Assembly (NCBI RefSeq): GCF_008001015.1
Contig: NZ_CP042862.1
Location: 2,108,001-2,172,000 of the forward strand
Reading direction: 5' to 3'
DNA: 64,000 nucleotides
Source of the DNA: Serinicoccus profundi
GTDB lineage: Bacteria > Actinomycetota > Actinomycetes > Actinomycetales > Dermatophilaceae
Of this stretch, positions 28,290 to 37,691 are shown piece by piece. The notes below the pieces were generated by a model, which worked only from the letters and a program-made list of their open reading frames with translations, made no database searches and was not told the origin of the DNA. The position numbers were made by a program, and so were the translations under genes. The stretch's first letter is position 1. Every line of letters begins with the position of its first letter.

Positions 28290-28666
28290 CAGGCCACCGC
28301 CCGCAGGTGGGTGAGCCGCGGCGGGGCGTCCGGAGGGCTCAGCAGCCCGAAGACGTCGATCCGGAAGGTCGCGCCGCGCTGCCCGTGCTCCTCCAGCCAG
28401 GCCCAGGCCAGCCGCCGGAGGCGGTGCGCCTTGTCCGGGCCCACCGCCTCGACCGGCTCACCGAAGCGCGTGGACCGTCTCGTCTTGACCTCGCAGAAGA
28501 CGAGCTCACGTCCGTCGTGGGCCACCACGTCGAGCTCACCGTGCGGGCAGCGCCAGTTGCGTTCCAGCACGGTCCACCCCAGCGCCTCCACGTGGGCGCA
28601 GACGAGATCCTCCCCCCGGTCGCCGACCGCGCGGGCCGTGACCCACGGCATACCCCCGTCGTCCAT
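28289..28666 (-). CDS. UPF0102 (YraN-like) nuclease-fold protein
   Basis: 125 residues from ATG at 28666, chosen for the strong GAGGAGGAGGGGG just upstream; GTG at 28687 is the alternative. Holliday-junction-resolvase-like fold: G-x-x-GEDLVCAHVEALGW, the catalytic pattern ELDVVAHDG...VFCEVKTR (D, E-x-K). Biochemical role is not established. First gene of the comM-dprA set. Confidence 0.9.
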   Translation of the reverse strand: MDDGGMPWVTARAVGDRGEDLVCAHVEALGWTVLERNWRCPHGELDVVAHDGRELVFCEVKTRRSTRFGEPVEAVGPDKAHRLRRLAWAWLEEHGQRGATFRIDVFGLLSPPDAPPRLTHLRAVA

Positions 28667-28796
28667 CTCCCCCTCCTCCTCGGCCACCGTCGATGGCGGC
28701 CACCCCCAGCCAACGACGCGACTGCCGCGACGACAAGGGGCTCCCCGCTCTCTGTGGAGGAGTGGGGTGGAGGGTCAGGGGGTGTGGACGAGCGGC

Positions 28797-29117
28797 TCAG
28801 CTGCCGTCGGTGAGGCCCTTGACGTCGAGGTCGGACTTGGCCAGCTCCTCGACGTTGACGTCCTTGAAGGTGATGACCCGGGCCTTCTTGACGAAGCGTG
28901 CGGGGCGGTAGACGTCCCAGACCCAGGCGTCGGTGAGGGTCACCTCGAACCACGTCTCACCGTCACCGGTGCGCACCTGCACGTCGACCTCGTTGGCGAG
29001 GTAGAACCGCCTCTCGGTCTCCACCACATGGGTGAAGAGCCCCACCACGTCGCGGTACTCGCGGTAGAGCGCGAGCTCGGCGTCGGTCTCGTACTTCTCC
29101 AGGTCCTCTGCGCTCAC
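28797..29117 (-). CDS. DUF2469 protein
   Basis: 106 residues from GTG at 29117, overlapping the rnhB stop (GTGA). It begins [20 protein letters not shown] and has the [13 protein letters not shown]-like core (here [16 protein letters not shown]), closely matching mycobacterial Rv2901c as I recall it. The family is actinobacterial, always beside rnhB, with no known function. Ends 130 bases before yraN. Confidence 0.92.
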   Translation of the reverse strand: MSAEDLEKYETDAELALYREYRDVVGLFTHVVETERRFYLANEVDVQVRTGDGETWFEVTLTDAWVWDVYRPARFVKKARVITFKDVNVEELAKSDLDVKGLTDGS

Positions 29118-29839
29118 TGGGGCACTCCTTCCTCGGGCACCACGACGGTACCCGCCGCGGCGATGTTCCAGCTGCGCCGGTGCCACTCGCTCGGCCCCAG
29201 CCGCCGCAGCGCCTCCTGGTGCTCGGGCGCGGCGTAGCCCTTGTTGTGCTCCCACAGATAGGGGGTATGACGTGGCTCGGCCGACGCCTGCACCATGAGT
29301 CCGTCGCGCTCGACCTTGGCGAGGACCGAGGCCGCGGCGACCGAGGAACAGCGCAGGTCGGCCTTGATCATCGTCCGCACGGGCGGCGGCTGGGACCCCT
29401 CGAGCAGGCCCAGGAGCCCCACGCGGGTGGGGTCGGTCAGCCAGTCGTGGTTGCCGTCGAGCAGGACGAGGTCGGGGCGGGTGTCGCCGAGCTGGGCCAG
29501 GGCGCGCTCACCGGCGAGCCGCAGCGCGGCCATGATGCCGACCGCGTCGATCTCCTCGGGCCAGGCGTGCCCGACGCCGTGCGCCAGGGCCCACCGCTTG
29601 ATGCGGGGCACCAGGCGCTCCCGCGCGGCGGGCGTGAGGAGCTTGGAGTCCTTGACCCCCTGCGGGGCGGTGCGGCAGGAGATGCCGATCGCCACGACGC
29701 CCACGCTGACCGGCCCGGCCAGTGCACCACGCCCCACCTCGTCCATCCCGACGAGCACGGCATACCCCTCACGCTGCAGGGTGCGCTCCACCCGCAGGCT
29801 GGGTCGCCCCGTCGTTGGGCGCGGTGTCGCCGTGCTCAC
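29114..29839 (-). CDS. rnhB: Ribonuclease HII
   Basis: 241 residues from GTG at 29839, overlapping the lepB stop. Active-site acidic residues lie in [13 protein letters not shown] (D, E near residue 33), LLDGNHDW and the later [21 protein letters not shown]. It removes ribonucleotides from DNA hybrids. N-terminal extension of about 25 residues is poorly conserved. Confidence 0.95.
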   Translation of the reverse strand: MSTATPRPTTGRPSLRVERTLQREGYAVLVGMDEVGRGALAGPVSVGVVAIGISCRTAPQGVKDSKLLTPAARERLVPRIKRWALAHGVGHAWPEEIDAVGIMAALRLAGERALAQLGDTRPDLVLLDGNHDWLTDPTRVGLLGLLEGSQPPPVRTMIKADLRCSSVAAASVLAKVERDGLMVQASAEPRHTPYLWEHNKGYAAPEHQEALRRLGPSEWHRRSWNIAAAGTVVVPEEGVPQ

Positions 29840-30585
29840 GGGGCGGCCGGCACGTCGGTGAAGGTGTCCGGGACCGAGAACCAGTCGAAGTGGTCGAAGG
29901 GGTAGATGAGGACCACGGCCTGCCCGACGACGTCGTCCAGCGGCACCGAGCCCTCCTGGCCGGTGCCGTCGTCGTTGGCCCGGGAGTCGCGGGAGTTGGA
30001 CCGGTGGTCGCCCATGAGCCAGATGTGGTCCTCCGGCACGGTGATGGCGAAGTCGGTGGTGCTGGGGTCGTCGCCCGGGAAGAGGTAGTCCTCCTCCAGG
30101 GGCTCGCCGTTGACCAGGAGCCGTCCCTGCTCGTCGCAGCACTCGACAGTGTCTCCCGGGAGGCCGATGACCCGCTTGATGAGGTGGTTGCCCTGGGACG
30201 ACGGGGCCACGCCGACGAACTCCAGCCCGCGCAGCGCGGCGTTGATCACCGGTCCGCGGTCGGCCCGCTGCACCGGCGGCAGCCAGCCGCCAGGGTCCTC
30301 GAAGACGACGACGTCACCGCGGTCCACCGACCAGGCCCCGGCCTGGATCTTGCTCACCATGACCCGGTCGCCGTAGACGAGGGTGTTCTCCATGCTCCCC
30401 GAGGGGATCCAGAACGCCTGCGCGAGGAAGGTCTTGATGAGGAAGGAGATGACCAGCGCGGTCGCGGCGATCGCGGCGACCTCCTTGACCCCTGCCCAGA
30501 AGCCGCCGCTGCGGGCGGGCTGCTCGACCGGCTCCGGCGGGTGCTCGTCAGAGGAACTGCCCCTCTCCCGGGTGGGTTCGGTCAC
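29836..30585 (-). CDS. lepB: Signal peptidase I
   Basis: 249 residues from GTG at 30585. One N-terminal membrane helix (about 36-58) then the catalytic Ser64 in [10 protein letters not shown] and Lys137 in [13 protein letters not shown]; box [12 protein letters not shown] is present. It cuts signal peptides on the outer face of the membrane. Coupled to rnhB and DUF2469 by overlapping codons. TAGGGT at 30626-30631 (minus) is a possible -10. Confidence 0.95.
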   Translation of the reverse strand: MTEPTRERGSSSDEHPPEPVEQPARSGGFWAGVKEVAAIAATALVISFLIKTFLAQAFWIPSGSMENTLVYGDRVMVSKIQAGAWSVDRGDVVVFEDPGGWLPPVQRADRGPVINAALRGLEFVGVAPSSQGNHLIKRVIGLPGDTVECCDEQGRLLVNGEPLEEDYLFPGDDPSTTDFAITVPEDHIWLMGDHRSNSRDSRANDDGTGQEGSVPLDDVVGQAVVLIYPFDHFDWFSVPDTFTDVPAAP

Positions 30586-30652
30586 CGGTTGCCGTCCTGT
30601 CGTGCGGGGTATGTGGCCACGCCGACCCTAACGCGGGTGGCTGGGAACAGAC

Positions 30653-30686
30653 CGATCCCCCGCCGGGTGGGCCGGGCGGGGGATCG
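30653..30686 (-). terminator. Terminator after rplS
   Basis: Perfect 12-base inverted repeat CGATCCCCCGCC / GGCGGGGGATCG around a ten-base loop, 20 bases after the rplS stop and ahead of lepB. Separates L19 from the lepB operon. Confidence 0.8.
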
Positions 30687-30706
30687 TCGTGGAAGGTCGG
30701 TCGGGC

Positions 30707-31096
30707 TCAGGCCTGGTCCGCGGTCTTCGCGGCGGCCCCGGCGGCGGGGACGTTGTCGCGGCGCTCGCGAATCTTGGCGGCCTTGCCGCGCAGGTCGCGC
30801 AGGTAGTAGAGCTTGGCGCGGCGCACGTCGCCGCGGCTCACGACCTCGATCTTCTCGATGTTCGGGGAGTGCAGCGGGAAGGTGCGCTCCACGCCGACGC
30901 CGAAGGACACCTTGCGGACGGTGTAGGTCTCGCCGAGGCCCCCACCGTGACGACGGATGACCACGCCCTTGAAGACCTGGACACGGGAGCGGTTGCCCTC
31001 GATGACCTTGACGTGGACGTTGACCGTGTCACCGGCGCGGAAGTCGGGGATGTCGCTGCGGAGGCTGGCGGCGTCGAGATCGTCAAGCTTGTGCAT
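30707..31096 (-). CDS. rplS: 50S ribosomal protein L19
   Basis: 129 residues from ATG at 31096 with AGGAG eight bases upstream. Core motifs [17 protein letters not shown] and the C-terminal [15 protein letters not shown] are typical. L19 sits at the 30S-50S interface. Monocistronic here: a leader with hairpins upstream and a strong terminator downstream. Confidence 0.98.
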   Translation of the reverse strand: MHKLDDLDAASLRSDIPDFRAGDTVNVHVKVIEGNRSRVQVFKGVVIRRHGGGLGETYTVRKVSFGVGVERTFPLHSPNIEKIEVVSRGDVRRAKLYYLRDLRGKAAKIRERRDNVPAAGAAAKTADQA

Positions 31097-31126
31097 GGTG
31101 TTCTCCTGCTCGTGGATGCCACAGGT

Positions 31127-31161
31127 CACCCGCGGCGTGTCGGGCCCCTGGTCCGCGGGTG
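31127..31161 (-). promoter_or_regulatory. Stem-loop in the rplS leader
   Basis: Perfect 9-base inverted repeat CACCCGCGG (31127-31135) and CCGCGGGTG (31153-31161), 30 bases ahead of the rplS ATG. A second small hairpin CCCCTG-tgg-CAGGGG lies near 31220-31234. Both fall within the leader that the promoter below would produce. Candidate L19 autoregulatory leader. Confidence 0.45.
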
Positions 31162-31273
31162 GGCGGCCGGGGCACAGTCGTCGTGGTGTCGTCTCCGGTG
31201 AGGCACCACCCGCACGCTCCCCCTGTGGCAGGGGCACGGGATGATCGGCGCTGACGCCGGGACGCAAGGATCC

Positions 31274-31303
31274 AGTCTGCCAGAGGACGCGCACACCCTC
31301 CAA
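31274..31303 (-). promoter_or_regulatory. Candidate rplS promoter
   Basis: On the minus strand TTGGAG (31298-31303) and CAGACT (31274-31279) are separated by 18 bases, a fair SigA-type pair. Transcription would start near 31266, giving a leader of about 170 bases. Confidence 0.45.
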
Positions 31304-31378
31304 GTCGGCAGGGACGTCCCTTCCGTCGTCACACCCCGCACCGTAGGGCCGGATCCACGCAGGTCGGCGGCACCTAGC

Positions 31379-32266
31379 ATGAGCCTCGTGCCTGTGCTGA
31401 CCCTGCTGAGCGATCCGAGCGCCCGAGACCTCACCGAGGCGGCCCCGACGGAGGTGGCCGGCACGTCGGCGGCAGGCACACCTCGGTGGTTGCGGCCCGG
31501 GTCGGCGGTCGAGGTCCCGGTAGCGGAGGATCTGCTGCTCGCCGAGGACCTCTGGGCGGCCTGGCAGGCCCGCGGCGTGGACCTCGTGCTCCAGCCCGAG
31601 GGGCCCCGTCGACGCCGCGTGCTCCTCGCGGACATGGACTCCACGATGATCCAGCAGGAGTGCATCGACGAGCTCGCGGCCCAGGCCGGGGTCGGCGCGC
31701 AGGTCGCGTCCATCACGGCCCGGGCGATGAACGGTGAGCTGGACTTCGAGGCCGCGCTGGCCGAGCGGGTCGGGCTGCTGCGTGGCCTGCCCGTCGGGGT
31801 GGTCGATGAGGTCCTGGCCGAGCGGATCACGCTCACGCCGGGTGGCCCCGAGCTCCTGGCCACGATGGCGGCCGCGGGAGGCTACGCCGCGCTCGTCTCC
31901 GGCGGGTTCACCCTCTTCACCGAGGTCATCGCTGCCCGGCTGCGTTTCGACGAGCACCGGGCCAACACCCTCGAGGTCGCGGACGGCGCGTTCACCGGGC
32001 ACGTCGTGCCGCCCGTGGTCGGCCAGGACGCCAAGCTGGCCGCGCTGCGCGAGATCACCGCCAGGCTCGGCCTCGGTGCCGACGACGTCGTCGCGGTCGG
32101 TGACGGGGCCAACGACCTGCCGATGCTGCAGGCGGCCGGGCTCGGGGTGGCGCTGCACGCCAAGCCGGCGGTCGCAGCCGGGGCCCGGGTGCGGGTCAAC
32201 CACGGAGACCTCACCGCAGCGCTCTACCTCCAGGGATATGCCGAGGACGAGTTCGTCCGTCCCTGA
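31379..32266 (+). CDS. serB: Phosphoserine phosphatase
   Basis: 295 residues from ATG at 31379. HAD phosphatase with nucleophile D85 and D87 in [10 protein letters not shown], the substrate-binding [19 protein letters not shown] and [10 protein letters not shown]. It makes serine from phosphoserine. The N-terminal 75 residues are a variable domain in place of a full ACT. GTG at 31388 may be the true start, because TAGCAT at 31375-31380 overlaps the ATG and lies seven bases before the GTG, as in leaderless genes. Confidence 0.92.
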   Translation: MSLVPVLTLLSDPSARDLTEAAPTEVAGTSAAGTPRWLRPGSAVEVPVAEDLLLAEDLWAAWQARGVDLVLQPEGPRRRRVLLADMDSTMIQQECIDELAAQAGVGAQVASITARAMNGELDFEAALAERVGLLRGLPVGVVDEVLAERITLTPGGPELLATMAAAGGYAALVSGGFTLFTEVIAARLRFDEHRANTLEVADGAFTGHVVPPVVGQDAKLAALREITARLGLGADDVVAVGDGANDLPMLQAAGLGVALHAKPAVAAGARVRVNHGDLTAALYLQGYAEDEFVRP

Positions 32267-32324
32267 CCCCTGGCAGGACCGAGCATCTCGCGGCCCGTCG
32301 CCCAGGGCCCTCTGTCCGGACCCG

Positions 32325-33053
32325 TCAGTCGCTGTCGGCCTCGTAGCGGGCCATGAGGTCGGGCCGTCGCTGGGCCGTGCGGGTGAGGCGCTGCTCGTGG
32401 CGCCAGGTCGCGATCTGCCCGTGGTGCCCCGACAGCAGGACGTCCGGGACGTCGTGGCCGCGCCAGCTCGCCGGCTTGGTGTAGACGGGGTACTCCAGCA
32501 GTCCGCCGGTGTGCGACTCCTCGACCAACGACGCCTCGTTGCCGACCATGCCGGGCAGCAGGCGGGCGATGGCCTCGGTCATCGCGAGCACCGCGACCTC
32601 CCCGCCGTTGAGGACGTAGTCGCCCAGGCTCAGCACCGAGAGGGGGTAGCGCGCCGCGAACTCGTCGTAGACCCGTTCGTCGATGCCCTCGTAGCGCCCG
32701 CAGACGAAGACCAGCCAGTCCTCGTCCGCCGCCAGCTCACCGGCCCGTTCCTGGGTGAAGACGTCGCCGCCCGGCCCGGGGACCACGAGGTGCGGGGTCC
32801 GCCCCGGCAGCGACGTGCAGATCTGGTCCAGCGCCTCGCCCCACGGCTCGGGCCGCATGACCATGCCGGCGCCGCCGCCGTAGGGCGTGTCGTCGACGGT
32901 GCGGTGCCGGTCGTGGGTCCAGTCCCGCAGGTCGTGGACGTTCACCTCGAGCAGCCCCTCGCGCTGGGCCCGCCCCAGCAACGACAGCTCCAAAGGAGCG
33001 AGGTAGTCCGGGAAGATCGTGACGACGTCGAGGCGCAACGGCATACCCCTCAC
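32325..33053 (-). CDS. trmD: tRNA (guanine-N1)-methyltransferase
   Basis: 242 residues from GTG at 33053, overlapping the rimM stop (GTGA); ATG at 33044 is an in-frame alternative. Knotted SPOUT fold with [13 protein letters not shown], the SAM-binding [11 protein letters not shown] and [12 protein letters not shown]. It methylates G37 of tRNAs and prevents frameshifting. Last gene of rpsP-KH-rimM-trmD. Confidence 0.97.
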   Translation of the reverse strand: MRGMPLRLDVVTIFPDYLAPLELSLLGRAQREGLLEVNVHDLRDWTHDRHRTVDDTPYGGGAGMVMRPEPWGEALDQICTSLPGRTPHLVVPGPGGDVFTQERAGELAADEDWLVFVCGRYEGIDERVYDEFAARYPLSVLSLGDYVLNGGEVAVLAMTEAIARLLPGMVGNEASLVEESHTGGLLEYPVYTKPASWRGHDVPDVLLSGHHGQIATWRHEQRLTRTAQRRPDLMARYEADSD

Positions 33054-33571
33054 TCCCCCAGCTCGAGCAGCCCGGGCGGCGGGTCGAGGACGACCGTGCG
33101 CGACTCCTCGTCGACCTCGGGCACGATCTCCTCCACGAAGGGCACGAGCGAGGTGCCGGCCGGCGTGCGCACCTCGAGGAGGTCCTGGACCGGGCGCACG
33201 TGCAGCGCGATCACCTCACCGACGCGGCGCCCGTCGGTGAGGACGACGGAGAACCCGAGGAGGTCCTCCTCCCGCCACCCCTCGTCGGGGTCCTCGTCGG
33301 GGACACCTGCCTCGTCGTCGACGAGCAGCCGGGTGCCACGCAGGGACTCGGCGGCGGTCCGGTCGGTATGCCCCTCGAAGCCGAGCAGGTAGGTCCCCTG
33401 GTGCACCCGGACGGTGGTCAGGGTGAGCGGGCCCCGCTCGGGCGGGTCAGTGACGAAGCTGGCGCCGGGCTCGAAGCGGCCGGTCGGGTCGTCGGTGTGC
33501 ACCTGCACGGTGACCTCACCGCGCAGGCCGTGCGGCTTGCCCACGCGGGCGACGAGGAAGGTCTGGCTCAT
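33050..33571 (-). CDS. rimM: Ribosome maturation factor RimM
   Basis: 173 residues from ATG at 33571; longer frames upstream are artefacts. N-terminal RimM beta-barrel ([16 protein letters not shown]) and C-terminal PRC-type barrel ([15 protein letters not shown]). It helps 30S head assembly through S19. A hairpin at 33600-33632 separates it from the KH gene. Confidence 0.96.
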   Translation of the reverse strand: MSQTFLVARVGKPHGLRGEVTVQVHTDDPTGRFEPGASFVTDPPERGPLTLTTVRVHQGTYLLGFEGHTDRTAAESLRGTRLLVDDEAGVPDEDPDEGWREEDLLGFSVVLTDGRRVGEVIALHVRPVQDLLEVRTPAGTSLVPFVEEIVPEVDEESRTVVLDPPPGLLELGE

Positions 33572-33599
33572 GGTGCCTCCGGTGTCGGGGGAACGAGGC

Positions 33600-33632
33600 G
33601 ACCCGCCCGGCGCTGCTGCGCTCGGGCGGGTC
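33600..33632 (-). promoter_or_regulatory. Hairpin between the KH gene and rimM
   Basis: Perfect 10-base inverted repeat GACCCGCCCG (33600-33609) and CGGGCGGGTC (33623-33632) in the 85-base gap inside the rpsP operon. Likely a partial terminator or RNA processing site that lowers rimM-trmD relative to rpsP. Confidence 0.6.
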
Positions 33633-33656
33633 GGAGGTGGTGCTGCCTGGGAGGGC

Positions 33657-33899
33657 TCAGCGCGCCCGGTCGGTGTCGACGATGTCGACGCGGACCTTGT
33701 CGCCGCCCGCCAGGGCGCCGACGACGGTGCGCAGCGCACTGGCCGTGCGGCCCCGGCGACCGATGACGCGGCCCAGGTCCTCCGGGTGGACCCGGACCTC
33801 GAGGATGTCCCCGTGGCGGGCGTTCTTGGTGCGCACGACCACATCACCGTCGTGGTCGACGATGCCCTTGACCAGGTGCTCCAGCGCTTCCTCGAGCAC
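33657..33899 (-). CDS. khpA: KH-domain RNA-binding protein KhpA
   Basis: 80 residues from GTG at 33899. A single KH domain with the loop VIGRRGRTASAL (GxxG) near residue 50. KhpA-type proteins bind RNA with a partner (KhpB/Jag) and affect cell-wall growth in Gram-positives. It sits two bases after rpsP, the normal actinobacterial place. Confidence 0.93.
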   Translation of the reverse strand: MLEEALEHLVKGIVDHDGDVVVRTKNARHGDILEVRVHPEDLGRVIGRRGRTASALRTVVGALAGGDKVRVDIVDTDRAR

Positions 33900-33901
33900 G
33901 C

Positions 33902-34477
33902 TCAGGCCTCGTCGGTCTTCTCGCTGCCCTCGGCAGCAGCCTCGGTGCCCGTGGCGGCGTCGGCGGCGGTGTCCGCCCCGTCACCGGAGCTCGCGGCGGC
34001 CGAGCTGTCGGTGTCGGCCGCGGGAGCGGTCTCCGCCGGGGTGCTCTCGGTCTGCTCGGTGCCGGCCGCGTCAGCCTTCTCGGCCTTGTCGGCCTTCTTG
34101 CGACGCTGGGTGGTCGCGCCGGAGGAGTCCTCGTTGTCGGAGGCGGCGAGGGCTGCCTCGTAGAGGGCCTTCTTGTCGGCCTTGGGCTCGCGCACCTTGA
34201 GCGTGCCCTCGGCACCGGGCTCACCCTTGTACTTCTGCCAGTCACCCGTGATCTTCAGCAGCGCGGCGACCTGCTCGGTCGGCTGCGCGCCGACCCCGAG
34301 CCAGTACTGCGCACGCTCGGAGTCGATCTGGATGAGCGAGGGCTCCTCGGTGGGGTGGTACTTGCCGATCTCCTCGATCGCCCGGCCGTCGCGCTTGACG
34401 CGCGAGTCCATGACGACGACACGGTAGTACGGTGCACGGATCTTGCCCATGCGCTTCAGGCGAATCTTGACAGCCAC
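33902..34477 (-). CDS. rpsP: 30S ribosomal protein S16 with long low-complexity tail
   Basis: 191 residues from GTG at 34477. The S16 core is residues 1 to about 85 ([31 protein letters not shown]). Residues about 100-191 are Lys-rich then Ala/Thr/Asp/Glu-rich with no apparent fold, doubling the usual size of about 90. First gene of the rpsP-KH-rimM-trmD operon. The 203-base gap upstream to ramB holds CACAAT near 34614 as a weak -10 candidate. Confidence 0.96.
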   Translation of the reverse strand: MAVKIRLKRMGKIRAPYYRVVVMDSRVKRDGRAIEEIGKYHPTEEPSLIQIDSERAQYWLGVGAQPTEQVAALLKITGDWQKYKGEPGAEGTLKVREPKADKKALYEAALAASDNEDSSGATTQRRKKADKAEKADAAGTEQTESTPAETAPAADTDSSAAASSGDGADTAADAATGTEAAAEGSEKTDEA

Positions 34478-34680
34478 GTGTGCGGTGTCTCCTCATTCTT
34501 GTCTGTGGTGAGCGGCCAGGCGTCCGCGTGGGGAAAAGACACGCACGGCGCCGCAGCTGCGATGGACACATCAGGGCACGGTGAGAGGGCCGACCGCCGA
34601 TGGGTACCCCGGTATTGTGCCACACCGGGCCCGGGGCCTCCGACCCTGACGGAGCCCACCGTGGCGATCGGGGGTCCGGC

Positions 34681-36192
34681 TCAGTCCGTGCCGTCCTGCC
34701 CCGGCGCCTGCCCCGCGACGAAGCGCAGGACCTCGGTGTCGTCCACCCCCGGGAACACGCCGGGAGGCATGACCGCCAGCAGGTGCGAGTGCGCCCGGGC
34801 GCTCGGCCAGACCTGGCCCTGCCACTCCCGGGCGAGGTCGGCCGGCGGCCTCGTGCAGCACCGGGGGTCGGGGCAACGGGAGACCCGCCGCTCGCGGGTG
34901 TCACGCCCGCGCATCCAGCGCACCTGGTCGAAGGGCACGCCGACGCTGACCGAGAAGAGCCCGGCCGCCGACGGCTCGGCGACCGCCGTGCACCAGTAGG
35001 TGCCCCGGCCGGTGTCGGTGTACTGGTGGTAGACCTCGCCCGTCGGTCGGTCGAAGACGACCCGGGCCGTCCAGGACCGGCAGACGCGGGCCCCCTCGAT
35101 GGCGCCCGAGGCGTCCATGGGGAAGCGGACGCCGTCGTTCTCGTAGGCCTTGTAGATGACGCCGTCGGCGCTGGTGCGCATGAAGTGCACCTGGAGGTCG
35201 AGATGCTGGGTCGCGAGGTTGCAGAAGCGGTGGGCGGCGGTCTCGTAGGACACGGCGAAGGTGTCGCGCAGGTCCTCCAGCGCGATGTCGCGCTCGGCCT
35301 TGGCCTGGGCCAGGAAGGGCACGGCGCTGCGCTCGGGGACCAGCACTGCCGCTGCGAAGTAGTTGATCTCCACCCGCTGGGCCAGGAACTCGGCGTAGTC
35401 GCGGGGCGGCTCGTGCTCCAGGACGACGTGCCCCAGGGCCTGCAGCGCCGCGGCCCGGGGGTCGTGCCCGCCGGCGGCCGGGAGATAGATGCGGCGGTGG
35501 GCGAGGTCGGTCACGGTCCGCGTCGACGCCGGGACGTCGGGGACCGTGACGATCTCGAAGCCCACGTGCCGCGCGATCCGATGGACCGCCTCCCGCGACA
35601 ACGGACCCTGGGTATGCCCCACCTGGTCGACGAGGGCGGCGGCCGCACCCTCGATCTCGGCGAAGTAGTTGCCGGCGGCGCGCATCCGTGCACGCAGCTC
35701 GGCATTGGCGAGGCGGGCGAACTCGGGGGTGGCTGCGCGCTGCTGCTGCAGACCGACCACGCTCTCATAGAGACCCACCAGGGCCTCGAGGGCGTCGTCC
35801 GGCAGGCCGGGCCCGACCCGCACGGGCGGGATCCCCAACGTCTGGAACCCCTCCCCCCGCTGCGCCCGCTCCCACCGGACCTCCAGCGCTGCCCGACGAC
35901 TCGGGGACCCGCCGGAGACCAGTGCGGAGAGGTCGGTCCCCAGGGCGGTGGCGAGCTGCTGCAGCGTCGAGACCCGGGCCTCACGGCGACCGTTCTCGAT
36001 GAGCGACAACGCCGAGGAGGACATCGCGGTCCGGGCGGCCACCTCGGCCAGGGTCAGCCCGGCCGCACGCCGGTGGTGCCGGACCCGCCGCCCCACGGAG
36101 ACCGGGTCCGCGGCACCCGACGCGTCCGGCTCGGAGCTCTCCAGCCGCTCGGAGGGGCGGAACGGCAGGACTCGACCGGGAGAGGACGGCAT
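34681..36192 (-). CDS. ramB: RamB-type transcriptional regulator of acetate metabolism
   Basis: 503 residues. N-terminal XRE helix-turn-helix at about 33-90 (GLTLAEVAARTAMSSSALSLIE), a central IrrE/ImmA-like N-terminal peptidase-like domain (DUF955 region with HVVLEHEPPRDYAEFLA) and a C-terminal DUF2083-type domain with cysteines (CPDPRCC). RamB of Corynebacterium and mycobacteria binds near aceA and aceB and autoregulates. It diverges from aceA; an inverted repeat lies between. TATTGT six bases before the ATG and GGAGG in between. Confidence 0.93.
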   Translation of the reverse strand: MPSSPGRVLPFRPSERLESSEPDASGAADPVSVGRRVRHHRRAAGLTLAEVAARTAMSSSALSLIENGRREARVSTLQQLATALGTDLSALVSGGSPSRRAALEVRWERAQRGEGFQTLGIPPVRVGPGLPDDALEALVGLYESVVGLQQQRAATPEFARLANAELRARMRAAGNYFAEIEGAAAALVDQVGHTQGPLSREAVHRIARHVGFEIVTVPDVPASTRTVTDLAHRRIYLPAAGGHDPRAAALQALGHVVLEHEPPRDYAEFLAQRVEINYFAAAVLVPERSAVPFLAQAKAERDIALEDLRDTFAVSYETAAHRFCNLATQHLDLQVHFMRTSADGVIYKAYENDGVRFPMDASGAIEGARVCRSWTARVVFDRPTGEVYHQYTDTGRGTYWCTAVAEPSAAGLFSVSVGVPFDQVRWMRGRDTRERRVSRCPDPRCCTRPPADLAREWQGQVWPSARAHSHLLAVMPPGVFPGVDDTEVLRFVAGQAPGQDGTD

Positions 36193-36198
36193 ACCTCC

Positions 36199-36204
36199 AC
36201 AATA
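36199..36204 (-). promoter_or_regulatory. Putative -10 box of ramB
   Basis: TATTGT on the minus strand ends six bases before the ramB ATG. It lies next to the inverted repeat at 36207-36222, so a protein bound there would block it. Confidence 0.5.
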
Positions 36205-36206
36205 GC

Positions 36207-36222
36207 GAAACTTCGACGTTTC
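36207..36222. promoter_or_regulatory. Inverted-repeat operator between ramB and aceA
   Basis: GAAAC-T-TCGA-C-GTTTC: a 16-base near-perfect palindrome in the 119-base divergent gap. A RamB autoregulatory site is the likeliest reading, though the half-site differs from the published AA(A/C)TTTGCAAA-type motif. Confidence 0.55.
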
Positions 36223-36311
36223 TTCACCGGCGAACCCCCTTCCGATGTGCCGGATCGTCGCCAGAGTGGTGTCACACCCGTAGTCGCCACACCCGTTGAA
36301 AGGGGTCGACG

Positions 36312-37613
<1,302 letters not shown>

Positions 37614-37691
37614 TCGATGCGGGCCGTGCGCCCGCCGACCCGCTGCGGCGGGCGGCGGGCGCGCACCCCTTCCCGACGAGACGAGGACGAG

